The notes beneath the pieces are model-generated. The model was not told where the DNA came from. It worked only from the letters and a program-made list of their open reading frames with translations, and searched no databases. DNA of 64,000 nt, taken from positions 62,001 through 126,000 of the forward strand of contig NZ_SLXB01000001.1 of the NCBI RefSeq assembly GCF_004342845.1, given 5' to 3'. The stretch is from Prevotella heparinolytica. Lineage in GTDB: Bacteria; Bacteroidota; Bacteroidia; Bacteroidales; Bacteroidaceae. The number at the start of each line of letters is the position of its first letter. The first letter of the stretch is position 1. Below, one piece after another: positions 45,242-54,203 of the stretch. The position numbers were made by a program, and so were the translations under genes.

Positions 45242-45351
45242 CAGACACTTGTGTTTAAGCCGACAGACACCAGTGTTTGAGCCGTCAGACACCTGTGTTT
45301 GAGCCGTCAGACACAAGCCTCTGACAAGACGGACACAAATACCTGATAACC
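45242..45351. repeat. 22-bp tandem array D: five CAGACAC cores
   Basis: CAGACAC starts at 45242, 45264, 45286 and 45308, and CGGACAC at 45330, an exact 22-base pitch. Copies 1-3 continue as CAGACACnnGTGTTT(G/A), an imperfect dyad, and end in AGCCG. Array B at 27037 has the same core in reverse complement. Confidence 0.88.
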
Positions 45352-45465
45352 AATGAGATTTAACTTGAAAACACAAGAATCTCCGGGTGAGGTTATCGAC
45401 CCTGTTTCTTATCCCGAATTCAGGTAAATGATAAAATGGAATCACTAAAATAGAACAATTCCGCC

Positions 45466-45498
45466 AAAAGCCTTCAGGGTAACCTCCCGGAGGCTTTT
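45466..45498 (+). terminator. Hairpin with T-tract between the regulator gene and susC
   Basis: AAAAGCCTTC (45466-45475) pairs with GGAGGCTTTT (45489-45498, one G-T pair), followed by TTGG. It could end the regulator transcript, or act as an attenuator for susC if transcription starts further upstream. Confidence 0.65.
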
Positions 45499-45557
45499 TT
45501 GGTTTTATAATTGTATTGTTTGAAGCGATATTTGCATTCGGTTTGTCTTGATGCGGA

Positions 45558-45565
45558 TATATTTG
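45558..45565 (+). promoter_or_regulatory. Candidate -7 box for susC of the first PUL
   Basis: TATATTTG, an exact match, 56 bases before the susC ATG. The nearest TTTG (45531-45534) is 23 bases up, slightly far, as is common for activator-dependent promoters. Confidence 0.55.
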
Positions 45566-45621
45566 CAATAAGAAAGCGGATCTTGATTTCCGTACAGTTT
45601 GAAAATCTAATTCTATAAAAA

Positions 45622-48600
45622 ATGATCAAGAAAATCTTATTCTTATTCTTCGTTTTGTTTGCAGCTACCGCTTATTCACAAGATGTGACTATAACGGGAA
45701 CGGTGACGGATGCAAATAAAGAACCCTTGACGGGTGTGAATGTAGTGGTGAAAGGAACTACTACGGGTGCTATTACCGACATCGACGGTAATTTCTCTGT
45801 AAGCGGAAAGAGAGGGAGTACGCTTGTCTTCTCTTATATCGGTATGATTAGTCAGGAGGTGGTCTACAAAGGAACTGCGCTGCATGTGGTGATGCAAGAT
45901 GATGCGAAGGCTTTGGAAGAAGTCGTTGTCATCGGCTATCAGACAGTTAAGAAGTCCGACCTGACCGGGGCCGTGGCTGTGGTAGACACCAAAGAAATGA
46001 AAAAAAGCGCTGCCGGAACGCTTGTCAGCCAGATGCAAGGCTTGGCCACCGGTGTGAACGTGCGTAGCAGCGGACGGGCAGGAGAGGATGCTTCCATTCA
46101 GATTCGCGGTGTAGGGTCTTTAAGCAATAACTCCCCGCTGTGGGTTGTCGACGGAATGATTACCGATCCGGGCGTTGATTTCAACCCGGCAGATGCAGAA
46201 TCCATCCAGATATTGAAAGATGCTTCTGCGGCGGCCATCTATGGTTCTCGTGCAGCCAACGGTGTAATCATCGTTACTACCAAGAAAGGTGCAAAAGGCC
46301 CCATGAAGGTGAATGTCAGTGTAAAGGAAACGTTGGAATGGAGTCCGAAGTACGACCTGATGAATGCGGCGGAATACATCAAATATAATGATATTGCCTA
46401 CAATGAAGCCATTAAGGATGGCATTGCCACCGTAAACAGCACCCAGAAGCACTCGCCGTATGATACCAACTGGCAGGACGAAGTACTGAAGACGGCTTTG
46501 GTGCAGGACTACAACGTATCTCTCTCCGGTGGAGGCGATTCCGGCAACTATTTCCTCTCCGCCGGATATTACAAAAACAATGGTGTGTCTTATGGAAATA
46601 CGTTCGACCGTTACAGCTTCCGCGTAAACACGCAAGGCAAAAAGGGTTGGTTCTCTTTCGGTGAAAACATGGCTTATTCACTGACGAACACAGACCCGAA
46701 CCAGACAAATACATACAATGACTTTTTGCGTATGATGCCTACCATTCCTATCTATGATGAGAATAATCCGGGAGGGTATGGTTACGGCGACGCTTCCAAA
46801 TACAATACGTTCGGTGTGAACCCGATTGCGCGTGAGGATTTGGAATACCGCCATTATCGTCAGAATCGCTTGAATGGTTCTGTATGGTTGGAGTTCAAAC
46901 CTTTCAATTTCCTTTCTTATAAATTCAACGGCGGTGTCGACCTCTATTTCTATGAGAATTCATGGTTCCGCGGTGAGGGTAACTGGACTCAGAACCAAGA
47001 GCATCGCGATCCGGAAAGCCAGAAAGCTCGTGATAATACTTACAACATGCTGATAGAGCACACGTTGAACTTCAACAAAGACTTTGGCAAACATCATGTG
47101 GACGCTGTGGTGGGTACAACCTATCAACACCATGAATGGGAAGGGCTTTGGGCTTCGCGTCTGAACTTCCCGATGCTTGGCAACAATGGTTATCTCACCG
47201 TATTGAATGCCGGACAAAGTAACCAACAGAATTCTAATGCCATCAGCAAGAATGCGATGATTTCTTATCTGGGACGTGCGAACTATATCTACGACGACAG
47301 ATACTATTTGACTGCCACTTTCCGTCGCGACGGCACTTCCCGTTTGGCGAAGGAAAACCGTTGGGGCAACTTCCCATCTTTCTCTGGTGCTTGGAGAATA
47401 TCGAAAGAAGACTTCTTTGACGTATCATGGATTAATGACTTGAAGATTAGAGGAAACTGGGGACGGCTGGGTAATGCCTCCATCGGCGATTGGGACTATA
47501 TCGGAACCATCAATCAAAGTATCGTGACCGTGTTTGGCGGAACCATTGTTCCCGGTTCCACTCAAGTGAAACTAGTGAATACCGGCCTTGTGTGGGAAAC
47601 AAAAGAAACAGTGAATATTGGTTTTGATGCCAGCTTCCTGAACCAGCGGCTGACTGTCAGCGCGGAATATTATAACTCCAAGACCAGCGACGTATTGGCC
47701 GAGACTCCGATAGCCATTTCCACCGGTAATCAAGGTGGCTCACCGTGGAAGAATGCAGCCAGCTTGCGCAACAAAGGTTTTGAAATAACGTTGGGCTGGA
47801 AAGATCAGGTGTCGGACCTCAAATACAGTGCTTTGCTGAATGTAACAACGATGAGCAACGAGGTGTTGAGCCTCGGACGTGACGATACTGAAAGGGACTT
47901 TATCGACTCTGGTCAGGCAAGAACGAAACCGGGCAGGTCGTTGGCCGAGTTCTATCTGAGAAAAACGGACGGAATTTTCAAGACACAAGAAGAAATCGAT
48001 CGTTATGTAACCTCGAAAGGGACTCCTATTATCATCGAAGGAAAGCGTCCGAAGTTGGGCGATGTGAGATACCTCGACTTGAACGATGATGGCGAAATCA
48101 CCGATGCCGACCGCGATTATTGCGGCAGCCCGTGGGCCAAGATGCAAATGTCGTTGGTGTTCAATGCCGAGTGGAAGAATTTCGACTTCAGCATGATGTG
48201 GAACGGCCAGTTCGGTAATAAGATATACAATGTTCCCCGTTGGCAAGGACGTCTGTTTGCCGACAACTCCAATTATATCCGTTTCAAGAAAGGCGAAGAG
48301 CCCTATCAGGTGAATCCCGACTCCGATACGCCGCGTATCATATATGGCGACTTCCGCAACTCCCGCGATGCCGACCGCTTCTTGGAGAACGGTTCTTATT
48401 TCCGTATGAAGAACATTTCTGTGGGATATAACTTCAAGCAGAAGTGGCTGACGAATCTGGGCGTTGAGAAACTTCGTCTGTTTGCCACCGGAAGCAACCT
48501 GATTACAATCACCGGTTATTCAGGCTTGGATCCGGACTTTAAGGGGGCGAATCCTGTTTGGAACAGTGGTACGGATGGCTTTGCTTACCCCAACACTCGT

Positions 48601-48633
48601 TCGGTAATGTTTGGATTAGATTTGACCTTTTAA
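45622..48633 (+). CDS. SusC-like TonB-dependent outer-membrane transporter
   Basis: A 1003-residue importer for oligosaccharides. The signal peptide is 1-19. A carboxypeptidase-regulatory-like domain (about 22-95, TGTVTDANKEPLTGVNVVVKGTTTG) precedes the TonB box and plug (LEEVVVIGYQTVKKSDLTGAVA, then IQIRGVGSLSNNSPLWVVDG and KDASAAAIYGSRAANGVIIVTTKKG). The remainder is the 22-strand barrel ending in MFGLDLTF. It has no STN domain, in line with control by the hybrid regulator rather than a sigma/anti-sigma pair. It is followed 22 bases later by susD, and the two form the import complex. Confidence 0.97.
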   Translation: MIKKILFLFFVLFAATAYSQDVTITGTVTDANKEPLTGVNVVVKGTTTGAITDIDGNFSVSGKRGSTLVFSYIGMISQEVVYKGTALHVVMQDDAKALEEVVVIGYQTVKKSDLTGAVAVVDTKEMKKSAAGTLVSQMQGLATGVNVRSSGRAGEDASIQIRGVGSLSNNSPLWVVDGMITDPGVDFNPADAESIQILKDASAAAIYGSRAANGVIIVTTKKGAKGPMKVNVSVKETLEWSPKYDLMNAAEYIKYNDIAYNEAIKDGIATVNSTQKHSPYDTNWQDEVLKTALVQDYNVSLSGGGDSGNYFLSAGYYKNNGVSYGNTFDRYSFRVNTQGKKGWFSFGENMAYSLTNTDPNQTNTYNDFLRMMPTIPIYDENNPGGYGYGDASKYNTFGVNPIAREDLEYRHYRQNRLNGSVWLEFKPFNFLSYKFNGGVDLYFYENSWFRGEGNWTQNQEHRDPESQKARDNTYNMLIEHTLNFNKDFGKHHVDAVVGTTYQHHEWEGLWASRLNFPMLGNNGYLTVLNAGQSNQQNSNAISKNAMISYLGRANYIYDDRYYLTATFRRDGTSRLAKENRWGNFPSFSGAWRISKEDFFDVSWINDLKIRGNWGRLGNASIGDWDYIGTINQSIVTVFGGTIVPGSTQVKLVNTGLVWETKETVNIGFDASFLNQRLTVSAEYYNSKTSDVLAETPIAISTGNQGGSPWKNAASLRNKGFEITLGWKDQVSDLKYSALLNVTTMSNEVLSLGRDDTERDFIDSGQARTKPGRSLAEFYLRKTDGIFKTQEEIDRYVTSKGTPIIIEGKRPKLGDVRYLDLNDDGEITDADRDYCGSPWAKMQMSLVFNAEWKNFDFSMMWNGQFGNKIYNVPRWQGRLFADNSNYIRFKKGEEPYQVNPDSDTPRIIYGDFRNSRDADRFLENGSYFRMKNISVGYNFKQKWLTNLGVEKLRLFATGSNLITITGYSGLDPDFKGANPVWNSGTDGFAYPNTRSVMFGLDLTF

Positions 48634-48655
48634 CTTTTAAATCATTTTAGAAATT

Positions 48656-50233
48656 ATGAAAAAGATATATTACGGATTGATGCTGGCCGGTGCAATGACG
48701 TTCTGCACCGGATGCAACTCTGATTTACTGGATATCGATAATCCGAACGAAGTTACTAACGTCACTTATTGGAACAAGCCGGAGGATGCTACAGCCGGTG
48801 TAAATGCTTGTTACAGCTTTCTTTATAAGGAAGGGACATGGATGCGTTGGCTCTCGTTCCGTTACGATTTGACTTCTGATGAAGGGTGGAGCTCTTCTCC
48901 GTGGATTGAGTTGGGCGACTGGACTCGCTTCCTCTATAACAACTATAATTTTTATGAAGGGAATACCATCCATTGGGAACATTTCTATGTGGGCATTTTC
49001 CGTTGCAACCAAGTGTTGACCTATGTTCCTAAAATAGAGATGGACGAGACGACGAAAAACCGGGTATTGGCACAAGCCTCGTTCCTGAGGGCTTTGTGGT
49101 ATTTCCAAGTCAATCTGTTGTGGGACAAAGGCACCATGCCTCTTGAGCCAAAGGATGCCACCTACATCCCGGAAGACGCTTCCGAACAGGAGATATGGGA
49201 CCAGATAGAAAAAGATTTGACTTTTGCCATGCAATATTTGCCCGAATCTTGGGATGCGGCCAATCTGGGGCGTGCCACCAAGGGGGCTGCGAAAGCCCTG
49301 CTGGGCAAAGCCTATATGCAGCAACACAAATATGACAAGGCAAAAGAACAGTTGCAATGGCTGATTGACAAGGAAGGTTCTTTGTATGGTCTTATCGATA
49401 ATCGCGAAGATAACTTTACCGATTTGGACGAGAACAACAAGGAAGGCATCTTTGAAATTCAGTTCGATGACAAGAACAAAGGTGGTACGGGCAATGACGC
49501 CAGCATGGCGTTCGGCTTTCAGCGTACCCAATTCTATGCTCCCGGCGGTATCGGTTGGGGCGACGGAAAGGCTCGTCGTTGGCTGGTAGACGAGTTCTTG
49601 AAAGAGAAGCGTGCTGATGGGCAGAACGACTTGCGCTTGTATAGCAGCATTCTTTATCGAGGATTCTCGCATGACTTCCCCGATTTTTCTAAGAAATATT
49701 ACAAGTTTGAGAATGCGGATTGGAACGACGGATGGGGAACGGACCCGGAGGATTGTTATATCCGCAAGTATAACACTTTCTATTATCGTGGCGCGGAAGA
49801 TTATTTTGCACGCAACAACTACCGCATCATGCGCTATGCCGATATCCTGATGAATTATGCAGAATGCTTGGTCGAGACAGGGAGCAGCGCAGCAGATGCC
49901 GCCGCTTATGTAGATAAGGTCAGAGAGCGTGCAGGATTGGTTAAACTGCAAAACAGCCAATGGAAAGACTGCTTGAATTCAAAGGATGCCTTTATCAAAC
50001 GTCTTCAGACAGAGCGTTCATTGGAGCTTTGTTTCGAGGGATGGCGTTGGGCCGATTTGAAGCGTTGGGGATTGCTCGATTCTCAGGCAGGTATCGATGA
50101 GCTGAAAGCTCGTGACAAGGATTTCAACAACTTTATCATTGGCAAGCACAGACGTTTGCCCATTCCGAGAGACGAGGTGATGAACAGCACGGTGGATGGT
50201 GTGATGCACCTGAATCAGAATCCGGGTTATTGA
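48656..50233 (+). CDS. SusD-like glycan-binding lipoprotein
   Basis: A 525-residue surface lipoprotein that caps the preceding SusC. The lipobox is FCTGC (Cys20). The TPR-rich SusD fold shows DIDNPNEVTNVTYWNKPEDATAGVNACY, NRVLAQASFLRALWYFQVNLLWDKGTMPL, ALLGKAYMQQHKYDKAKEQLQWLID and the C-terminal family end FIKRLQTERSLELCFEGWRWADLKRWG with a closing LPIPRDEV. Ligand-binding aromatic residues cannot be assigned without a structure. A hairpin (50244-50296) follows. Confidence 0.96.
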   Translation: MKKIYYGLMLAGAMTFCTGCNSDLLDIDNPNEVTNVTYWNKPEDATAGVNACYSFLYKEGTWMRWLSFRYDLTSDEGWSSSPWIELGDWTRFLYNNYNFYEGNTIHWEHFYVGIFRCNQVLTYVPKIEMDETTKNRVLAQASFLRALWYFQVNLLWDKGTMPLEPKDATYIPEDASEQEIWDQIEKDLTFAMQYLPESWDAANLGRATKGAAKALLGKAYMQQHKYDKAKEQLQWLIDKEGSLYGLIDNREDNFTDLDENNKEGIFEIQFDDKNKGGTGNDASMAFGFQRTQFYAPGGIGWGDGKARRWLVDEFLKEKRADGQNDLRLYSSILYRGFSHDFPDFSKKYYKFENADWNDGWGTDPEDCYIRKYNTFYYRGAEDYFARNNYRIMRYADILMNYAECLVETGSSAADAAAYVDKVRERAGLVKLQNSQWKDCLNSKDAFIKRLQTERSLELCFEGWRWADLKRWGLLDSQAGIDELKARDKDFNNFIIGKHRRLPIPRDEVMNSTVDGVMHLNQNPGY

Positions 50234-50243
50234 TAATTCAAGG

Positions 50244-50296
50244 AAGGCTGTGTCTGGAAATTCCTGCTCATTCAGAGATTTCCGGCATAGCCTTTT
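50244..50296 (+). terminator. Terminator-like hairpin after susD
   Basis: AAGGCT pairs with AGCCTT and GGAAAT with ATTTCC in a long interrupted stem, followed by TTCCCTTAATTTTT. It may reduce read-through into the GH43 genes and so set their level relative to susCD. Confidence 0.65.
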
Positions 50297-50308
50297 CCCT
50301 TAATTTTT

Positions 50309-52966
50309 ATGTGGCACATGCTTATTTGTAGAAAAACCATATTATTACTGGCTTTTGCTTGTTGCAGCACACTGTTTGCACAGAACGTCCTAAATCCGGT
50401 ACTTCCCGGAGTGGCGGATGCCGGTGTGATGAAGTACAACGGCAAATATTATATCGGCGGCGTGCATACGAATGGAGACTTTTATGTTTCGGATGATTTG
50501 GTTCATTGGGGGAGGCCTGTCCATGTCCTTTCGATGGATAATGAATGGACAAAAGGCACCGGAGCCGGGAATGACCAGATTCATGCCAATGACATCCGCT
50601 ACCTGAACGGCGATTTTCATCTGTATTGGTCTGTCAATTACTGGGGGAAGGATAAGCATGTCGTTCATATCTCACATGCGCAAAGCAAAGAGCCCTTGGG
50701 GCCTTATGTCGAGCCGAATAAGAAAACTTGGATGGATAACCGTATCGACCCGATGGTTTTTAAGGATGACGACGGACAATTATACATGTATATGGTGCGC
50801 TTCACGGATGGGAATACGATATGGGGGCGCAAGATGAAGAACCCGGCAGAGTTTGACGGCGAGCCCGTATGCCAGTTCGCTTCGTTGCCCGATACATGGG
50901 AGACGATGGATAACAGGGTGGCGGAAGGCCCTTGGGTAATGAAATACAGAGGACGTTATTACATGATGTACAATGCCAACCACACCTCTACGGAATGGGG
51001 CAATTATCAGTTGGGAGTGGCCGAGGCCGACTCTCCTTTAGGTTTTCAAAATGGTAGTAAATATAGTCATCCGGTTGTGGGATGCAATCAGGCAGAACTC
51101 GAAGAGAAGTATGTAGACTTATTGCGGTATGGCGATGCGTATGAGCCGCTGTTTGCTTATACGGAAAACATGCCGGAAGGAGACTGGACAAAGGAAACCT
51201 ATGAGGCTTCGGGCTGGAAGAAAGGAGAAACAGGTTTTTCGTCCGACGAGGTGAAAGGTTCTACGGTTCGGCGCATGGGTACTTGGTGGAAATCGCCTGC
51301 TCTGTGGTTGCGTAAAGCCTTTTCCGCCGGTAAGCAGGTTGGCAATCTGGCTTTGCGGGTGGCTCACGACGGAGATACTAAGATTTATCTGAACGGTACG
51401 CCGGTTTATGAGAAGCAGGGGCGTGATTATTGCATCGTCAATCTTGATGGGAAATTGCGTGCTGCCCTGAAAGAAGGAGCGAACCTTCTTGCCGTGGAGA
51501 CAAGGAGAGGAAAAAGTTCGCAGTTCTTTGATGTCGCTTTGTTCGACATGAAGAACGATGTGTCCGATGATATACTGATGACACCCGGACAGCCCAATAT
51601 TCTGAGAGGGCCGAATGGGTTTGAGTGGTGGTTGATTTATATGGCAAACAAAAACAACGAACATCGCGGGCAGTATATCGACCGCATACAGTTTTTTGAT
51701 AAAACGATGTATGTGGACGGCATAACCGGGCCTCGTACAAAGGGCTATCATCCGAAGCCTGCTTTACCTACTTTTGCCCGAATGGCCGAAACATCTTCGT
51801 TCGGTGTGTTGCAGGGGGTGCAAGCGTCTGTTGCCTATCTGTTCGAGACGGGGATTAAGACAAAAGCCGAAGCCGGTGTCGTTGCATGGTGGAAAGATGC
51901 CGACAATTGCGCTTATGTTGGCTTGGATGCCGGCCATCGATGCTGGTATATGCGCACCCGTATCAATGGCGAAGAGAAGAAAGATTTTTTTACCTTGCCT
52001 ACTGATTTTCGCTGGGGTGTTTACCATCATTGGCGCATCGAGCGTAACGGAGGATGCATAAAAGTCTGGTTGGACGAGATTCCTGCACCGGGAAAACATA
52101 TCTTTACGGAAATTATTCCCGCCCAGGAGGAGGGAGTTCCCGGCGTGTTTGACGAGAAGAGAGACGCCTTGTTCGAGGGCGCTGTCTATACTATCGGTTT
52201 CGACGATATGGAATGGCAGCTTGCGGAGGAGGCGGAGATGTTGAAGGGGGATTTCCTGAACGATTATGAGTTCAGCTTTCAGTTGTCCGGCTTTTCCGAA
52301 CAAGACGTGGCAGGCTGCTATCCGGTTTATGTAGACAAGGATAATTATGTGAAGGCCCGGTTCAACGGCACGACCCGTATGCTTGAGGTGATTGCCGTGA
52401 AAAAAGGAAAAACCACTTGGCGCGAAGACTTCCCGTTGGAATGCCTGCAAACGGTCTATCCGGATGTGAAATATACCGATTTCATCGAGAAATCTTACTG
52501 TTTTGCTACACCTGCATGGGTGGATGCCCTCTACTTGAATCGCCACGAAGCCGATGACAAGTCCCGGTTTGTGGAAGACATGTTCAGTAAGTTCACGGTG
52601 GATTATTTGAGTAACGGTGAGTGGCATCCGATAGATGTGCAGGGTGCGGGGGTCGACCCACGGCATCCGGCTTATAACCGTTTGTCTTTTTCCCCGGTGA
52701 AAGCTGAAAGAATCCGGTTCATCAATAAGGATGCGGAAGATTTGAAACGCCATATCTATAAAATCGGTATACACGAGATGCTGAAGGCATCCTACAATTT
52801 CCGTGTGGTGCGCCGGGGCGGGAAACTGTATCTCTTGGTCGACGGCAAGGAAATGAGTGCCATTGGTATCCGGTATCCTGCATCCCGCATCGGATTCTGT
52901 GCGGAAAGCGGCGCTCCGACCTATAAGGGAGTATTGTATTACCACATCGGGCAGCCTTTTCGTTAG
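50309..52966 (+). CDS. Multidomain GH43-type protein with interrupted propeller
   Basis: An 885-residue secreted protein. The signal peptide ends near residue 24 (LLLAFACCSTLFA). The GH43 five-bladed propeller begins at about 27. Its catalytic set is visible: base D37 (PGVADAGVM), D147 (RIDPMVF) and acid E206 (VAEGPWVMK). A beta-sandwich domain (about 290-412, WWKSPALWLRKAF, LRVAHDGDTKIYLNGTPVY) then intervenes before the propeller resumes (DDILMTPGQPNILRGPNGFEWWLIYMANKN, about 418-447). The C-terminal part (about 480-885) looks like two concanavalin-like or DUF1349-type sandwiches. Likely an arabinosidase, xylosidase or arabinanase. An alternative start is ATG 50318. Confidence 0.88.
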   Translation: MWHMLICRKTILLLAFACCSTLFAQNVLNPVLPGVADAGVMKYNGKYYIGGVHTNGDFYVSDDLVHWGRPVHVLSMDNEWTKGTGAGNDQIHANDIRYLNGDFHLYWSVNYWGKDKHVVHISHAQSKEPLGPYVEPNKKTWMDNRIDPMVFKDDDGQLYMYMVRFTDGNTIWGRKMKNPAEFDGEPVCQFASLPDTWETMDNRVAEGPWVMKYRGRYYMMYNANHTSTEWGNYQLGVAEADSPLGFQNGSKYSHPVVGCNQAELEEKYVDLLRYGDAYEPLFAYTENMPEGDWTKETYEASGWKKGETGFSSDEVKGSTVRRMGTWWKSPALWLRKAFSAGKQVGNLALRVAHDGDTKIYLNGTPVYEKQGRDYCIVNLDGKLRAALKEGANLLAVETRRGKSSQFFDVALFDMKNDVSDDILMTPGQPNILRGPNGFEWWLIYMANKNNEHRGQYIDRIQFFDKTMYVDGITGPRTKGYHPKPALPTFARMAETSSFGVLQGVQASVAYLFETGIKTKAEAGVVAWWKDADNCAYVGLDAGHRCWYMRTRINGEEKKDFFTLPTDFRWGVYHHWRIERNGGCIKVWLDEIPAPGKHIFTEIIPAQEEGVPGVFDEKRDALFEGAVYTIGFDDMEWQLAEEAEMLKGDFLNDYEFSFQLSGFSEQDVAGCYPVYVDKDNYVKARFNGTTRMLEVIAVKKGKTTWREDFPLECLQTVYPDVKYTDFIEKSYCFATPAWVDALYLNRHEADDKSRFVEDMFSKFTVDYLSNGEWHPIDVQGAGVDPRHPAYNRLSFSPVKAERIRFINKDAEDLKRHIYKIGIHEMLKASYNFRVVRRGGKLYLLVDGKEMSAIGIRYPASRIGFCAESGAPTYKGVLYYHIGQPFR

Positions 52967-53071
52967 GTGCAACCTTAACCGGGCGTCGGGACGGTGTTTT
53001 GTCCTAAAAAATATACACCGTGAGACGTTCTTGTAACAGATTGATTATCAGCAAACCTAAATAGAGCCTAT

Positions 53072-53137
53072 CTAAGTATAGGACTTAGGGTGCCTAAGTA
53101 TACGACTTAGGGTATCTAAGTATACTACTTAGCCCCC
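53072..53137. repeat. 22-bp tandem array E: three CTAAGTATA...ACTTAG dyads
   Basis: CTAAGTATA starts at 53072, 53094 and 53116, pitch exactly 22. Each continues NNACTTAG, giving the dyad CTAAGT-5-ACTTAG. The first two units end GGGT. It lies between the first and second GH43 genes. The rest of 52967-53213 shows no gene. Confidence 0.88.
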
Positions 53138-53213
53138 CTCTCTATACGAGGGAGATAGAGAAACGCGTTTTTAGTAATTATTTATCTTAAAAGAATATCA
53201 TAAGAAAATAGTC

Positions 53214-54182
53214 ATGAAGAAGAATTTTATAAGTATGTATCTGTTTCTGCTGGCTGTACTGACTTCCTGCCAGTCGTGTTCTTCGGAATACAAGAATGTG
53301 GACGACATCGTTGTCGAGGGCGTTGAAACACCGGTGCTTTTCGGCGACCCGTTTATCATGTTGCATGGCGACACTTATTATGCCTATGGCACGAATGCCG
53401 CAGATGGCATTGAAGTATATACCTCGGATGACTTGCAGACTTGGAAATACAAAGGTATGGCACTGAACAAGAAAGATGTATGGGCCGATCGTTGGTTCTG
53501 GGCTCCGGAGGTCTACGAGGTCGATGGGAAGTTCTACATGTACTATTCCGCCGACGAACACATCTGCGTGGCCACGGCCGATAAGCCTGAAGGGCCTTTT
53601 GTACAGAGCGAGAAGCAGCCTATGATTGCCGGCGAGAAATGCATCGACAACTCTCTGTTCGTCGACGATGACGGCACGCCTTACTTGTTTTTCGACCGTT
53701 TCAACGACGGGCTTAACATTTGGGTGGCCGAGCTTGAAAAAGACCTCGTTACGATTAAAACAGAGACCATGCACCCTTGCATTCATGTTTCGCAGGCATG
53801 GGAGGAGGTCTGGCCGCGTGTCAACGAAGGGCCGTTTGTAATGAAGCGCAACGGGCTCTATTATATGACCTATTCAGCCAACAGCTACGAGAGCCCTTTC
53901 TATGGCATAGGTTGCGCCACGGCCACCGACGTGATGGGGACATGGACCAAGTACGATGAAAATCCGCTTTTGCAGAAACCCGGCGAGCTGGTAGGAGTGG
54001 GGCATAGCGCCATGTTTACGGACAAGGCCGGAAAGCTCCGCATCGTTTTCCATGCGCACAAGGATAAAAGCAACATCCATCCGCGTGCCATGTATATCAG
54101 CGATGTCTGTTTTGAGAAAGTGGATGGGGTGGAGCGTATGAGAATCAGTAAGGAATATATGACCCCCAAGGTCGTGAAATGA
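53214..54182 (+). CDS. GH43 lipoprotein, second of three
   Basis: A 322-residue lipid-anchored five-bladed propeller enzyme. The lipobox is AVLTSC (Cys19). The catalytic triad of the GH43 clan is intact: D45 in FGDPF, D145 in KCIDNSLF and E205 in RVNEGPFVM. Single-domain length is typical for exo- or endo-acting arabinan or xylan enzymes. Subfamily and linkage cannot be read here. It follows array E and is the first of a tight run with the next GH43 gene (21 bases), then the (alpha/alpha)6 protein (50 bases). Confidence 0.92.
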   Translation: MKKNFISMYLFLLAVLTSCQSCSSEYKNVDDIVVEGVETPVLFGDPFIMLHGDTYYAYGTNAADGIEVYTSDDLQTWKYKGMALNKKDVWADRWFWAPEVYEVDGKFYMYYSADEHICVATADKPEGPFVQSEKQPMIAGEKCIDNSLFVDDDGTPYLFFDRFNDGLNIWVAELEKDLVTIKTETMHPCIHVSQAWEEVWPRVNEGPFVMKRNGLYYMTYSANSYESPFYGIGCATATDVMGTWTKYDENPLLQKPGELVGVGHSAMFTDKAGKLRIVFHAHKDKSNIHPRAMYISDVCFEKVDGVERMRISKEYMTPKVVK

Positions 54183-54203
54183 AATCGTATAAAAACAGGA
54201 AAC

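Larger units (their letters stand above)
45070..45621. other. Regulatory intergenic region ahead of susC
   Basis: 550 bases without a gene. It contains 22-bp array D (45242-45351), a hairpin (45466-45498) and the -7 box for susC (45558-45565). Being upstream of susCD, it is where the hybrid regulator would be expected to bind. Confidence 0.7.
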
